From positions 12,957,746-13,021,745 of the forward strand of contig NW_024037075.1 of the NCBI RefSeq assembly GCF_015706575.1: 64,000 bases of DNA, read 5' to 3'. Under the pieces are notes generated by a model that saw only the letters and a list, made by a program, of their open reading frames with translations, was not told the origin of the DNA and searched no databases. Below, piece after piece: positions 21,583 through 33,601 of this stretch. The DNA comes from Patiria miniata. Taxonomy: Eukaryota > Echinodermata > Asteroidea > Valvatida > Asterinidae. Within the stretch, counting starts at the first letter, position 1, and each line of letters starts with the position of its first letter. Both the position numbers and the translations under genes were made by a program.

Positions 21583-21857
21583 ATCATAAGTCCGACGCCC
21601 CATAGGTCCGACGCCTCATAAGTCTGAAATTTCAAACTTATGAGGCGTCGGACTTATGAGGCATAAAATTTATTTATTCGCCTCATAGGTCCGACGCCTC
21701 ATAAGTCCGACAAATTAAAAGCCTCGTTTTTCCGTTGTCGGACTTATGAGGCGTCGGACCTTTGAGGCGTCAAAATTATGGGCCTTTATTTGGTTAGGGG
21801 ATGTGATTTTGTCGGACTTATGAGGCGTCGGACCTATGAGGCGTCGGACTTATGAGC
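21583..21857. repeat. Cluster of alternating palindromic 16-17-mers
   Basis: About a dozen copies of GTCGGACTTATGAGGC or its complement GCCTCATAAGTCCGAC (variants with GGACCTATGAG) arranged in blocks of alternating orientation: minus, plus, minus, plus, plus. Adjacent blocks can form long hairpins. Not seen elsewhere in the window. Confidence 0.85.
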
Positions 21858-22380
21858 AGACCCCCATCAGATTTGACCATAATGTCGGATTTGAACAGCG
21901 CCCCCATTGCAAGAATGGTACCAGGCCCCAGGAGTGTCCTGAAAAAAAAAAAAACACCTGACAACATTTCAGCACTGATTTGCTGATTAAAAAAAAAGCT
22001 GACGGGCCTGACCCCCCCCCCCCTGCAAAAATTCCTGAATCCACCCCTGATAGGTCTGTATTTTTATGCCCCGTCGGTGAACGATGGTACCTACAATTCA
22101 ACCTTTGTAAAATGGTACGCCAGAAGGGAAATTCTGTACAACTTTTGAGCAATTGATTCGAAAAGAGCTATATTCCTCCATGGTTAACAATATTTTATTA
22201 TTATTTTTTATAGATTTTTTTCTTTCCATTTTTATTCAGTACAGGCTTGAGCTGTGCTTTCCAGTGAACCAAAATGCTCCCCAGCTGCAAAACAGGGCTT
22301 CTCATCTTAACCTCGCCGATAAACCAACTCATCAAACGAATTAGACCTGATTACTGTGCCATGCCGCCAGCTGCATATTG
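21858..22380. other. Non-coding stretch before COASY fragment
   Basis: Contains a C-rich segment followed by TGAATCCACCCCTG (about 22037-22050), which looks like the right end of a hAT-type element (CAGGGGTGGATTCA read in reverse). Its left end was not found. Confidence 0.3.
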
Positions 22381-22912
22381 GAAACACTCTACGTACAGCT
22401 GCATCCCGGCCTTGACCTCGAACTGGAACCGTACAAACAAAGACTGATTCCTGTTACGCAAGATGTCTGCGCAACCATCACTGCAATCTATGCAATTAGT
22501 CAGCACAGCTACAAGGGCAAGATGTCAGAGTACTCGTAACCAATATTAGTAACCGGTCTGGCACCTTGCCTACCACTAGAATTCTCAAAGGAGAAGTCGG
22601 TCTGGTAAAACTGACTGCTCCACTCCAAACAATCTCCAAGCGTTACTCAAGTCGTGGTTTGTAGTGCCAACAAATCATGTTGTGGAAATAATACCAGAGT
22701 CTGTCTGGACAAATGTGGACAGTTCTCCACCAGTCGATGCTGATCACTGATGGGATTGAAGTAGAATCTCGCCAGTTAAGAGCTACGGAAGCGTGGTTCT
22801 ACTGGGAACGTTTGATCGCATCCACGCTGGACATATATCCTGCTGAGTGAGTCGGCGATGAGAGCAGAAGAGAAGATTACAGTTGGTGTGACAGACATAT
22901 CCATGCTGCAAC
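22381..22912 (+). pseudogene. COASY pseudogene, exon A (N-terminal region and start of PPAT domain)
   Basis: Recognisable pieces of coenzyme A synthase, which performs the last two steps of CoA synthesis. In different frames it reads TLYVQLHPGLDLE, VRVLVTNISNRSGTLPTTR, then YGSVVLLGTFDRIHAGH with the nucleotidyltransferase HxGH motif, and ITVGVTDISMLQ up to a GTAAGA donor at 22913. The frame breaks between these pieces (after KGKMSEYS, and within HAGHI..LLSESA), so it cannot encode the enzyme. Introns are retained, so it is a broken genomic copy and not a retrocopy. Confidence 0.85.
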
Positions 22913-22920
22913 GTAAGAAC

Positions 22921-23396
22921 CACTGATCTAGTAAAGACTGGATAGCGAATATGCATACAACATTCACACAGTAGACTTTGCATATTGACCAATTCGCCCC
23001 CGGTCTCACGAAGATGGCCGTGTATAATACGAACGTTCTACGCGTAAATACGCGCGTGTTGTATCAACAGTTGACGCGCATTTTGGTCACGTACACATAT
23101 TATGATGTTCTAAAAGGGACACATTTCCGTAGTGATTATTATTTCAAAACGCCGAAAAAGTGATATTTGCGGCATTTTAGTAACCACAACGTTAGAAAAA
23201 TTGTAGTTAAACTTGGTCAGTGGTGGTGTTCAAAATACAAGTCAAGTGAACTGCGACGTTACAAAAGAAATCATGTTGTCTATAAAAACGGCAACTTGTC
23301 CTTTGTAGATCACCAGCCGGTCTCACCAATATGGCGTCAAATTCATTCATTGTGCGGCTCTTTATTAGCTATCCAGTCTTTATATAGAGGTCAGTG
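22921..23396. mobile_element. 476-bp MITE in COASY intron, 8-bp TSD
   Basis: Inverted ends CACTGATCTAGTAAAGACTG and ...AGTCTTTATATAGAGGTCAGTG. Exact 8-bp repeats GTAAGAAC lie at 22913-22920 and 23397-23404. The target is the 5' splice donor itself, so the insertion left a donor-like GTAAGA on both sides. hAT- or P-type by target length. Non-coding. Confidence 0.85.
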
Positions 23397-23537
23397 GTAA
23401 GAACACATCAAAGCAAGTATAAAACAATCTTTATTACATTCTTTCTCTTCATTGACTGAGAGTAGGTCATTAATGTATGGTGTTCAGTATTTCATATTAA
23501 TACAACACTTGAATATATCCCTCTCATCTGATTGCAG

Positions 23538-23729
23538 GGAAAACACTACCAGAGTTGATCCAGCCAATGGATGCGCGCATCACGTCTGTCCGTGACTTCA
23601 TCCACGATATCAAACCACGCATCTTACAGTCAGACTCCATCGTGCCCATCACGGATCACGAGGTGCATTGTGGTCAGTGAGGAGACCAAGAAAGGTGGAG
23701 ATGCTGTTAATAGGCTCAGACAGGAAAAG
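23538..23729 (+). pseudogene. COASY pseudogene, exon B
   Basis: Starts after ATTGCAG, in phase with exon A, and reads KTLPELIQPMDARITSV, then RDFIHDIKPRILQ and SIVPITD. Near 23655 sequence is missing and the frame changes, after which CIVVSEETKKGGDAVNRLR follows to a GTATGC donor. The lost segment is the 'DPYGP..DP' loop of the phosphopantetheine adenylyltransferase domain. Confidence 0.88.
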
Positions 23730-24082
23730 GTATGCACCAGCTTGTATGTGTTAAAGTGATACAGGATCATTTGCTTTTCATGCATTTTGTCCGTTTCCAA
23801 TAATAACACCAATCAAAATCCAAAGAACTTGATCAAAACCTAACCTGTTGAAGTTCCAGCTAAGTGCATATTACAGTTTTTTGAGAAAAATGTCTAAAAC
23901 CATGCACAACCTTTTGAACACGAAACATGAAAATGCAATCAAGGTAAACCAAAACCAAAAACTGCAACCAAGGTAAAGGGGAAACAAGTTCTTAATTTTT
24001 ATATACATTGCGTGTATTTGAAGATTTGACAGTACTGTTTATCAGGTTTTGAAAATTCTCACTTTTTAAATTTTGCATTCAG

Positions 24083-24214
24083 GGCCTATGTGTACTAGAC
24101 GTGCATGAAATATCTCTAGTTGAGGACATCAATCATGCTGCACATGAAGAAGCCAAGATAAGTTCCTCAACACAAAGGATTTGACTCTTGGGAACACTGC
24201 TCAAGCAACCAGGA
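24083..24214 (+). pseudogene. COASY pseudogene, exon C
   Basis: After TTGCATTCAG it reads GLCVLDVHEISLVEDINHAA then HEEAKISSSTQRI, a TGA stop at 24182-24184 (CGA to TGA is the likely change) and LLGTLLKQPG before GTAAGT. It corresponds to the linker between the adenylyltransferase and dephospho-CoA kinase domains. No kinase-domain exon follows in the window. Confidence 0.85.
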
Positions 24215-25465
24215 GTAAGTTTTTAGGCCCAAAGGTTGACCCTTTTTGTAAAGTGCTTTGCTGTGCTAACCAAGGAATAGGCGTGATTCACCACAAAGAG
24301 TCATTTTACTCAGTTCAAATGTGGTTTATTAATTAAAATTCCACATTTTGCAGCATGACACTGAATTACAGATGTATCCACAAACATAAAAACCTTAATA
24401 ACTTATTAACTAAAAAAAAAAAGTATGGAGAATCTTCAATTGCCTATGTGAGTATACTGAAACCACCAGATAATTGACACAACCTATGACTTTACAAAAC
24501 TGTTTTATAAACTGATTTTCCGAAAAAGATACGCATATATTACAAAAAAGTATAAAATGGTCAAATAAATTTAAAAACCTAATATTTTTAAATGGCTTGA
24601 GGAATTGAACAAAGGAGATAGAATGCTAATTTTCATTGGGTTTTGTTACAATGAAATTTGGTATTTATGCACGGTGCCCACGTGTGCAGTATGCAGGGCT
24701 TAATGTAGACTTGGCCAAGTCTGGGTTGCGCTCGGTCGGTGCCTATAGTCAATCCACTCACAGCGCATATCGCCTACGTCCTTACAGTACATAACGCGCG
24801 CCCTCATGCATCAAATCCGGACCATCATGTTAAAAACGTACATGTTCATGTTATTTTCAAGTGATGCAGCAACCCAGACTTGGTCAATCTGCCAAGCGTA
24901 CGCGCTGGTTTGTTCCACGTTTGTACACAGTCTATGGAAATTAATTTTCCCTGTGATTGGCTTCTACCGATTTCGGTAGAAGCCAATCATATCACAGTAT
25001 TTTAGGTAATGAGCGTTTTTATTCTTAAAAATGCTCGCAGGTTGTTTTGATATCATTCCTAACACGCAATTAGCCTTGTCTGCATATATTCGCGCAGCCA
25101 AAGTTTCGCGGAGAACGCACACGCATCCCATGGTGAGGAGTAGAAACAGATACACGCACACGTATGTTCGAACAGGGGCGGCAAAACCCGGGGGCTAGGG
25201 GGCATTGCCCCCCCCCCCCCAGATTTTACCAAGTGCCCCTTTTGCGGCCATAAATGTGCCCCCTCAAGATACAACAAAAATGCCCTTAAAGTATCTTACT
25301 ATTTTTTAGAAGTAACCATATCCCAATAATGGTATAGATATTTTTGATATAAATGAGGAATATAAAAACCAAGTCCCAAAACCCATACAATGAGGCCTGA
25401 AAATGGGCACATAATGCATATTTAGCATATAATACTTGGTTTGGAAGAGCGCCCTCTATGTTGGA
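24215..25465. other. Unit-2-only non-coding insert, right part
   Basis: Contains a perfect 17-bp-arm hairpin (24954-24989) and a poly-C/G stretch at 25170-25220. No exon for the missing COASY kinase domain was found. Confidence 0.45.
24954..24989. repeat. Perfect hairpin, 17-bp arms
   Basis: TGATTGGCTTCTACCGA, a 2-nt spacer, then its exact reverse complement. Possibly a decayed MITE centre or an end-to-end TIR pair. Confidence 0.9.
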
Positions 25466-26837
25466 AGATGGTACCAGCCAATCAAGAAGCAGCCTTAGTT
25501 TAGCCGTTGCCTTCAACAAACCTGTTTTGTTTCTGCCCTTCCACTAAATGTTTTGATTTGTACACGTTGGAATGAATCAGTTCAATGAAAATGCCTTTAT
25601 TGTAGGTTACTCTCAAATATTTAGTTATACAGGTGCCCCCCCCCCCAAAAAAAACCCTCACCCACAAACAAAGGGATGATATGAACAAGCTTTGAACTAG
25701 TGTCCATTTTAATGTAATGAATATGCGCTTGGCCGGTTTGAAACATTAGTACGTTTAAAACCAGCTGTGGTCTGGTTGCCAATAATTACCCGGCCGAAGG
25801 CGAGGGCCATTATCTGCTTCCAGGCATGCCATGCCCCTAGCCGATTTGAAACATTCAGCCAAGCACATAGAAATTCCCACTCAAAAAACCAAAACAAGTC
25901 AAAATTTCACAAATTTCCAACGACTTTGTTCAGCAACTCAAATTCAAGTTTGGTGAAACACCCCTCTGGCCATGTCTTAAACGTGTCTCATGCCCGCAGT
26001 GCTAAGAATCTCCTATGGAAATTGGCGCGCTTGGCACGGACTGCAAAATGTGGTGCAGAACACAGGAATTGAGTTTCAAACCAGTCAGTGTTTTATCAGT
26101 GGCTTAAAACCACCCACATTACGGGCTCTCGACCAATAGAAATGAGTAAACTGTCTCAGGTATTTATGAATTATCATGAACTAGGAGCAGTAAGCTTTCC
26201 ATTGATATCTTGGATGCATTCCTCTGGTCATGCGTCACTAAGTTTTGTTTTGAAAATGTGAAAACCCTCTTGGGACAGTTTTGGGTATTAAAGAGCATAT
26301 CAGTGTTGGTTCATGAAAACGAAAATGTATGGATTGCACGCATCCAGTGCCACACTATGCCGGCTAGCTACTTCGTGAAAACAAAAATTATGTGGTTCTG
26401 TAAACTATGCGCGCGTGCTGGGCACCCACACACAACTGAGGATTACTTCGAGGTGTCGGTAAGGAATTGTCCACATCATGCTAAATGCTGACCTGCAAAT
26501 CCTGAACTTTGGCAGGGTCCAAGAAGTGAAATTTATTGAGCAACATATTTTGTGGAACCTTGACCTTTAAGAAACGTCAAAGGTCCTTTAAGAAACGTCA
26601 AAGGTCACGGGAGCTGAATACACTATATCCACAACATTGTATTCTTGAATTGCATTATCCATGCATGACTTTTGAATAGCTGGAGGAATTTTGAAAAATT
26701 TTACACAATCAAAATGAATTGTGTATATAGAGTTGCTTTGTTAGGAAAATATGAAGGTTACGAAGTAAATGACTTTTTGATGTTTAATGGATTACAATAG
26801 CCGCATCAGTTTGCTTAGCCTATACTGACATGTGTGT
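25466..26837. repeat. Unit 2 flank matching 1.3-3.7 kb
   Basis: Non-coding. Aligns in pieces with 1345-2280 and 2665-3700 of unit 1 and carries the empty site of the 2291-2661 MITE near 26155. A short tandem repeat (CCTTTAAGAAACGTCAAAGG) lies at 26565-26605. Confidence 0.6.
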
Positions 26838-27490
26838 TATGCCCCAACTTCTCGTCGGTCCCAATATATGTTGGGACTGTCCGAACTTGGGTGATCCAGT
26901 TGGGCAGGCCCAACTTGGGCAGCAACCATTGCCATGATTGGTCGAGCAAAACGATGATAAAAGCAAAGTAGGCCCTTCGGATGAGGATTGGCTGGACAGG
27001 GCTACATGTAGGATGCTTGGTTTTTCTTTTCTGATCCGAGGCTCCGGAGGATTTTTTTTAAAGGGAAATAAAGTCCGAAATCCGTACCAAGTTGAAAAAT
27101 AGTAGCCTCCACTGCAGCCGTGTTTTATTAAAATGCCCCATAGGAAAGCGCAGTGGTACCCCAGATATTTGTGTAATAAAAAATATCGCAGGCCGGGACT
27201 GGGAGCTCAGAGGCAGATCAAACATGTTGTCTTTTTGTAGCAACTTCCAGGGTAGCCTTGTAGAAAATGGCTTAGTTTGTCTGATGACACTTTGCAGCAC
27301 ATGGCAGTGGATGTGCTCATCACGTACGCTCGTTGGTAAATGCGCGCCCTCTATAGCATCCATGTATGAGTAGCAGTGCCCAACCCAAGTTAGGCCTGCC
27401 CATTGCAACTTGAATGATCTAGTTTGGCTCAAGTTGGGACAGTCCCAACATAAGCTGGGTCTGACGACCAAGTTGGGGCATAGTTGGTTT
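26838..27490. mobile_element. Foldback element, unit 2 copy
   Basis: Uninterrupted copy of the 3700-4590 element. The inverted arms start GCCCCAACTT and end AAGTTGGGGC, with the TTGGGACTGTC core in both arms. Non-coding. Confidence 0.6.
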
Positions 27491-27650
27491 GCAAATGAAC
27501 TAAAGTGTGAAAAGTGAGGACCAACTTTATCTTTCTTGTTTGATAAGCTGTACGATAATACACAATGGAAACATTCCCATATCTTTTGTTCATTTCTACC
27601 AGAATCTTGCATCTAATTGTCCTGTGGATTTGTTGTTTTTATCATTCCAG

Positions 27651-27732
27651 CTTGTGACATACCTGGAGGTCCTGTTGGAGGTCAAACAAAGGTCACCCTT
27701 CGAAACGAACACTTGCAATACATCGTTACTTG
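27651..27732 (+). pseudogene. Orphan SURF1 exon, second copy
   Basis: Same 82-bp exon as 4762-4843, with an ATCATTCCAG acceptor and GTGAGTAC donor. The few differences keep the frame, and the end reads QYIVTW across the splice, as in other SURF1 proteins. No neighbouring SURF1 exon was found in unit 2 either, so two orphan copies exist in the window. Confidence 0.8.
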
Positions 27733-30290
27733 GTGAGTACCATCAATATTGAAGAAATTCACGGCATTATTTGAAGTAATGAATTTGAAGTACAATGTGT
27801 GAGTGAAATGGATTGAATTGTTCTGAATAAGTTGACTCCCAGGGTTGTATGGTATCGGAATTTTTGATTTATTGATACATACCAGTATATCTTCAATATC
27901 GATTCATGTTCAATATATCGAATATTTGCAAAATACGTTGCAATTTCTTACTATGCAATCGCGGATCAGGTGCTTCTGAAAAAATTCCTTTTTGAAGTAT
28001 TTTTTAAGTGGACAAATTGTTTCAACGAACATGCTTCTCAGCAGCTCTTCCACCACAAAAAAACGATTGGGTTGGTTAATTCAAAAGAAGGGTTTGTTTA
28101 CTTGAAACTCAGTTTTCTGACGAGACTTGCAAGCTTTCCTTTGCCTAGGTGAAAGCATGCACCGTACCAGTACATGCAGGATGTATGGTTCCTGCCACTG
28201 TAAAGATAATAGCCAATGCTGGAAGAAGTAGGAGCAGTTTACAGCACTGAACATAAAGTCAAATCTCTACATCATAAAAAGGTCACGAAAACATCTTTAG
28301 AAAACAGGTTTGTGTGTGTTCATTCACAAAGCTTGATCTCACTTTTCTGGGTTTGTCTTTTCTGACTTTGTCTATATACATGTAAGTTACAAATCCTGGC
28401 CTGCCTGCACTCATTTGAAACAGCAAGTGATCTGAAAAGAGGATTTTTTTTCTGTTGGCCTACTCCCTAGTCATCAATATTACGAAAAGTGATGACACGT
28501 ATATTTTACGTACACCAAATTACTTAACACACGTGGCTCAGCGAGAGATGTAATGTCACACATGCACACATTTTGCGATGCACTGCATGTGATCTCTTCA
28601 CCATGTTCACAAGCTACTTATGCTCAACTCAACTCAGCTGAACTCAGTAAATGTCGCTTTGGACCACATTCTTGCACTAGGGGTATCAGTCATTGTTTGG
28701 ACATTTGCTTACTTTTCGTAAGATGGAAATTACAGTTATTAGGAAAAAAACTTTTTTTTCTTTTATACTATACTTTTGAAAAGTTGAACAGAGAAATTGA
28801 CTTGAGCAGGGTTTAAACCTGCGATATCCAGATAACCATTTCCCGGGTCTGTTTCATGACTTTGGGCGTGATCCCTGGCTGCATGGCATATACAAGTTTA
28901 TGGCTTCTGACTAGCGCCCCTTGAACAAAGATGTTGACAAATTGAGCAATTGCCAACATAGGGCTGGATAGCTCAGTTGGTAGATACCGGAATAATTAAT
29001 TAATCGGGGGTCGTGGGTTCAAACCACGCTCCAGTCAGTTTCTTTGTTTAACTTTTCAAAAATTGTTATAATTCCCTTAGTCAGTTCAGTTTATCTTTAT
29101 ATCTTTTTTTTCCTAAAAACGATTTTTAAATAGTTGAATGGAATTTACATGTTTGCTTTTGTGCTCTTGAGCCATGCCAATTAGTCAATTAGCCGCCCTC
29201 CCTCCCCCACCCCCCCCCCACCCCCACCCCCCCCAAAAAAAACCCCCTGAACTGTTCACACAACCAAAATGGTATTTACTCCAGATGTGGATAAAGTTGC
29301 ATTATGTATGTTTCAATTAACATGTACCGGTCTGTAGTTTGACATTGTGAAGCACTGATATTAGTTAGTTTAAACCTTCTTGTCATTCCAAGGGACCTCA
29401 TTTATATTTTTATTTGGGATGGAAAACAGATCCTGCGTTGTCTTTGTCAACACAAAGCTTTTTTTCAGCGGTCCATCCACGCTCGCTCATGCAGCTCGTA
29501 TGTTCATGCCAATGCACTTGCGCACGACAGTCACTGGAATTAGCCGAGATTTTGGCGCATGCGCACAAACTAAGTGGAAGGGACGAACATACGTGGCAGA
29601 GACACATATTTTTTCGATCACTGTCGATTAACTCGAAATGATTTTAAATAAATGATATCAACGATATTGATCACTTTGACATCGAGTAATTCAGTAAATC
29701 AATGGACCCTATTGGCTGCAAAGTACATTCCAAATTCGCTATGAAATCTTCACTTGCAAGTTACAGTGTACATGTAACTAGTATTACTACAGTATTAAAC
29801 TACAATCTTTAATCTTTCCTGGTCTAGACAAAAATCACCCAGATGACATTTTAGGCTTGCTATAGTGAACAACTACCGGTAGACCTGTTTGCAGTCATTG
29901 AACCCTAATATCTTAGTTTATAACACCTCTCTCACAGATTCTGTGTCTTGATTGGCCGAGAGCGAGTCACATGTTACTTTATATTTTTGCTATCTTTCAG
30001 TGCCGGCCAAAAGTACTGTACCCATAGCAACCAAAGTACCTAAGTACCGGTACTATACGCACTGTGTGCAAAAATGCATAGGAGCAATTTCAGGGTTACT
30101 CACGTTACATTTTTGATGTACTTTTGAGTTTCCTTGGGCTGTAATTACCTTACTGAAAAGGTTTAATAACTGTTATCCCCATGGTAGATAGAGTAGACCT
30201 AGACCTACCTAAGCACCAAAGATGACATCCAGAAAAGTGTGTTATGTATGATAAACAAGACACACAAAATCAGTTACTGACGTTAATTTT
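27733..30290. repeat. Unit 2 flank matching 4.8-8.5 kb
   Basis: Non-coding counterpart of unit 1. It has the foldback 28773-29061, the conserved CpG block near 29450-29605 and a single 96-bp repeat unit. It lacks the unit 1 TTAA MITE and minisatellite. A unit-2-only piece of about 150 bp lies at 29915-30075. Confidence 0.65.
28773..29061. mobile_element. Foldback with tRNA-like halves, unit 2 copy
   Basis: Counterpart of 5882-6157. Its tRNA-like sequence (28972-29036) is more damaged in the D-arm and anticodon loop. Confidence 0.5.
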
Positions 30291-30662
30291 CAACTAATTT
30301 TGTATTCAAATAGAAGTTAATTTTTATTATATTCAGATTAAATTAATCAGTTATCACCTAAAATCAAGCATAATCTGTGGGAGAGGTGTTATAAAACAAA
30401 AAATGACTGCTTTATCTCGTGGTGAAGTAAAACTGTCCTCCCTCGGTGATCCATGGAGCCTCGGGAAAAATAGAATGCTTCATGGATCACCTCGGGAGGC
30501 TAGTTTTCAGGCAGTCAATATTTGTATATTATTCGTAAGGAGCCTTCCTAATTTCGTGAAACCTGGCACTAAGCAGGAAACCAAAAGACACAATTCATGA
30601 AAGGCCCGTTGTCCTCCATCTTTCTCAATTAGTCCAGACTCCAGAATGCTAAATCGCTTTAA

Positions 30663-31101
30663 CCCTAAAAGGGCCGGGGGGGGGGGGGGGGGGTGGGGGG
30701 GAGATGGAATCCAACCCCCCCCTCGCTTTTTTGCGCGATAGCCTTTAAAAAAAAATGTTCTCGCAACCCAAGCTGTTATGACTTTTTAGCCTCGAGCCTT
30801 ACGCATCTTTTGACACCAAAAATATAAAAATCGGACCAGGGGTTGTCGCGCAGCGAAAAAATTTCCGGCGCTATGTGCCGTGAAAACTGAATTTTCCCAT
30901 ATACGCCGTGTACACAGACCAGAATTACCATTCATACATATGAATAATTAATTAGCGATAATTCCAAAACCATGAAGAGTTGCTCCATGCATGTACCGAG
31001 TTTCAAAATTTTTGTCACTCGATGGCCGAGATCTTGGGGGGGGGGGGCGGAATCCGCCCCCCTCGCTGAGAGATGGTCAAAATAACCAGGCCCTTTTAGG
31101 G
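30663..31101. mobile_element. piggyBac-like MITE, unit 2 copy
   Basis: TTAA at 30659-30662 and 31102-31105 with CCCTAAAAGGGCC ends. Same insertion as 8894-9293, with length differences in the G/C runs. Confidence 0.7.
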
Positions 31102-31609
31102 TTAAGAAATGATGATCCTACACCATCGGCTCCCCTTAATTTCTTGTTTGTTTACGATTTGCGTAGTTATTCTTATGAAGAATCGAGACAGCGTAAAGAA
31201 ATTACCCATTAAAGAAAGAAAAAACTGCTAGTGACATAAAGAATTCTATCAAAAAACCCTTGGCAAGCAAGCTTATGGGACTCCAACCCACGACCTCCTG
31301 CTATTCAACCGCTGGATTCTCCAACTTGAGAAATTGAAATCTGCGTTTTAAAACTGTTGTCCGTCTTTAATTTGCGGCTGGATTTCTTGGTGAAAGCATC
31401 AGGGTTTTGTGCAGGAAGTGACAGGTTGAAGATGAACTTTAGGTGAGTTTTTGTTTTCAATTTTTGTAACAATTTAATTGGACTGTCGGATTGGCTATTG
31501 AAAAGGCCTGATGCTTTTATAGAATCGGGCAATACATTAGTGCCAGCTTTAGGATGTAGGCCTACTTGCAAATACTTATTCAAGCACTTTCGAATTTCAT
31601 TGTATCATA

Positions 31610-32064
31610 CACTCAACCAAAAAAGAAAGCCCCCCCCCCTCCAATACTTTTTGGTCTAATTAAAAAACTACTGACCTCTCACTCAAATAACAACTAATCA
31701 GTAAAGAAATTCCTTAGCAATCCAGCCATACTCTTTTTTTTTGCTCAAAACAGTGATAATGTGTACGACATGATGCAATTTATGACAAATGATACCGAAA
31801 ACAGTTGCACTTTTGTATAAGTGCAAGTTGTGGTTCACACTCGCCTTGCACCTATACAAAAGTGCAACCTTTTGTTCGGTAGCATTTGTCATAAATTGCA
31901 TAATTGTGTACCCATTATCACTGTTTTGGACCAAATAAAGAGTACTATGGCTGGATTGCTAAGGAATTTCTGTACTGATTAGTTGTAATTTGAGCAAGAT
32001 GTGCTCAGTAGTTTTTGAGTTAGACAACAAAATATTAGGGAGGTCTTTCTTTTTTGGTTGAGTG
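31610..32064. mobile_element. Tc1/mariner-like MITE, unit 2 copy
   Basis: Same TA-flanked palindromic insertion as 11986-12437. Confidence 0.8.
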
Positions 32065-33290
32065 TAGTTCCTCATAATGCGGGTATTACAAATATGTCAC
32101 TAGACATTTGCTGTATACCAAACTGTTGAGGTCAATATACACGTAGGTGTTGACTAAAGGCTCAAAAGTGAATTAAGTTGCATTGAATAGATGCTGAGCT
32201 AAAAATAGCACTTATGAAATCATGAAATCACGTCATTTGAAAAGAAAGGTCACCCATTGACCCGTCAACTTTGTAGATCTGTGCATGACAGCAGACCACA
32301 CAAAACTTTCCATTGTTGACTCCAGGCTAGCTGTTGACAATAAAACATTTTGGGAAAACCCAGATGTACACAATTTGTGGAGGCCTGCTGGGACAAATGT
32401 GGTTTATGTATTTGTATCGATGCGCAGGGTTTCCAGGATAAAAAAATAGCCTTTATTTTTTATTAAGATATTTTCCAGACTTATTAGGACAAATATGGAT
32501 AGTGCAATGTTTTGTTACATATTGGATGCAAACTGCTTGCATGTGACAGAATGTCAAAGCACTTGTTGTGAATCATGACCTTGTAACTTTTGTAAAGTTT
32601 GAGTCAATGCCATATATGGAAGTTTAATGAGGGATTCATTTGCATAATATAGTTCCGTCAAGTGGTCATGGGATGGTTGGGTGCGGCAGCTTCATGTACA
32701 GGGCTGTAATGCTTGGACGTCTCTGAATCAACCTGCTACAAACTTAACTGTACCGGTAAGTTTTGCCGTAACAAAGGTTCATTTCTTTTTGGTTTTTGGT
32801 TTCTTGTTTTTGTTTCATGGATTGTATTAAATGTCAGGGGTAGCCTATTAGCCCTAATCCCTTGAGTGATTTACTAGGAACATTCCTCACTCTTGCAAAT
32901 TCCAACACTATATGGCAAACCCTACACCCAAACTGTTGGACTCTGATTATGTAGGCATGCCTAACCCAAAGTAAAGCATGTAATCAGTTCACTAGTTTAG
33001 TATGGGATTGTTAGGGTTAAGAAGTTTTGCAGTCGCATTTTATGTATGGCTTTATTCATGTGCAAGCTGAATGACATACAAGTGGAGGACAGTTCCAAGC
33101 GTTAGAGTGACAAACGCATATTTATTAACAAATAAATGGTACATTGAGACGACTACTGCTTAAGTACACATTTTAATGCTGAAGAATGACATTGAAGTTG
33201 GAATGAAGACCAGTGTGTTACAGCTTTTCATTTATCATTGACAAACAGGACTTCCATTTGTGGCTGGGTGATCCAAAGTACATGTACCAT

Positions 33291-33381
33291 ATGGCTGCAC
33301 AATCTGAAGCAGCCTGCCAGACTGATGTCCCTACCACGATGCAACAGGAGGCACAGGTACCCGCCCCCTCAGATGCAACAG
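33291..33381 (+). pseudogene. NLR2 exon 1 (leader)
   Basis: Encodes MAAQSEAACQTDVPTTMQQ plus 11 residues with an intact GTGAGTAC donor in phase 1. An upstream in-frame ATG exists here (MYHMAAQ) because of a small insertion, but the other copies support the start at 33291. The exon itself is intact; it is marked pseudogene because exon 3 is disrupted. Confidence 0.65.
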
Positions 33382-33601
33382 GTGAGTACATTCAGTATCT
33401 AGACCATTTGCATGGGATCTATGAAGGAGGGAGGGGCATGAAGTACCCCTCGTCCCTCCCAACTCAACCCCCCCCCCCCCCCCCCCCATCCTACCTCACC
33501 TACCTCACCCACCCATCCACTTCAATCCAGGATTTGTTTGTAAGTCGGCAGGCTTCAACTTGTTTTGCGGACAGTCTGATTTTTCATAATTATACATGTT
33601 A

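Noticed and set aside
21583-21857. CRISPR-like array
   Set aside because: Repeats alternate in orientation, spacers are irregular and the context is animal nuclear DNA.
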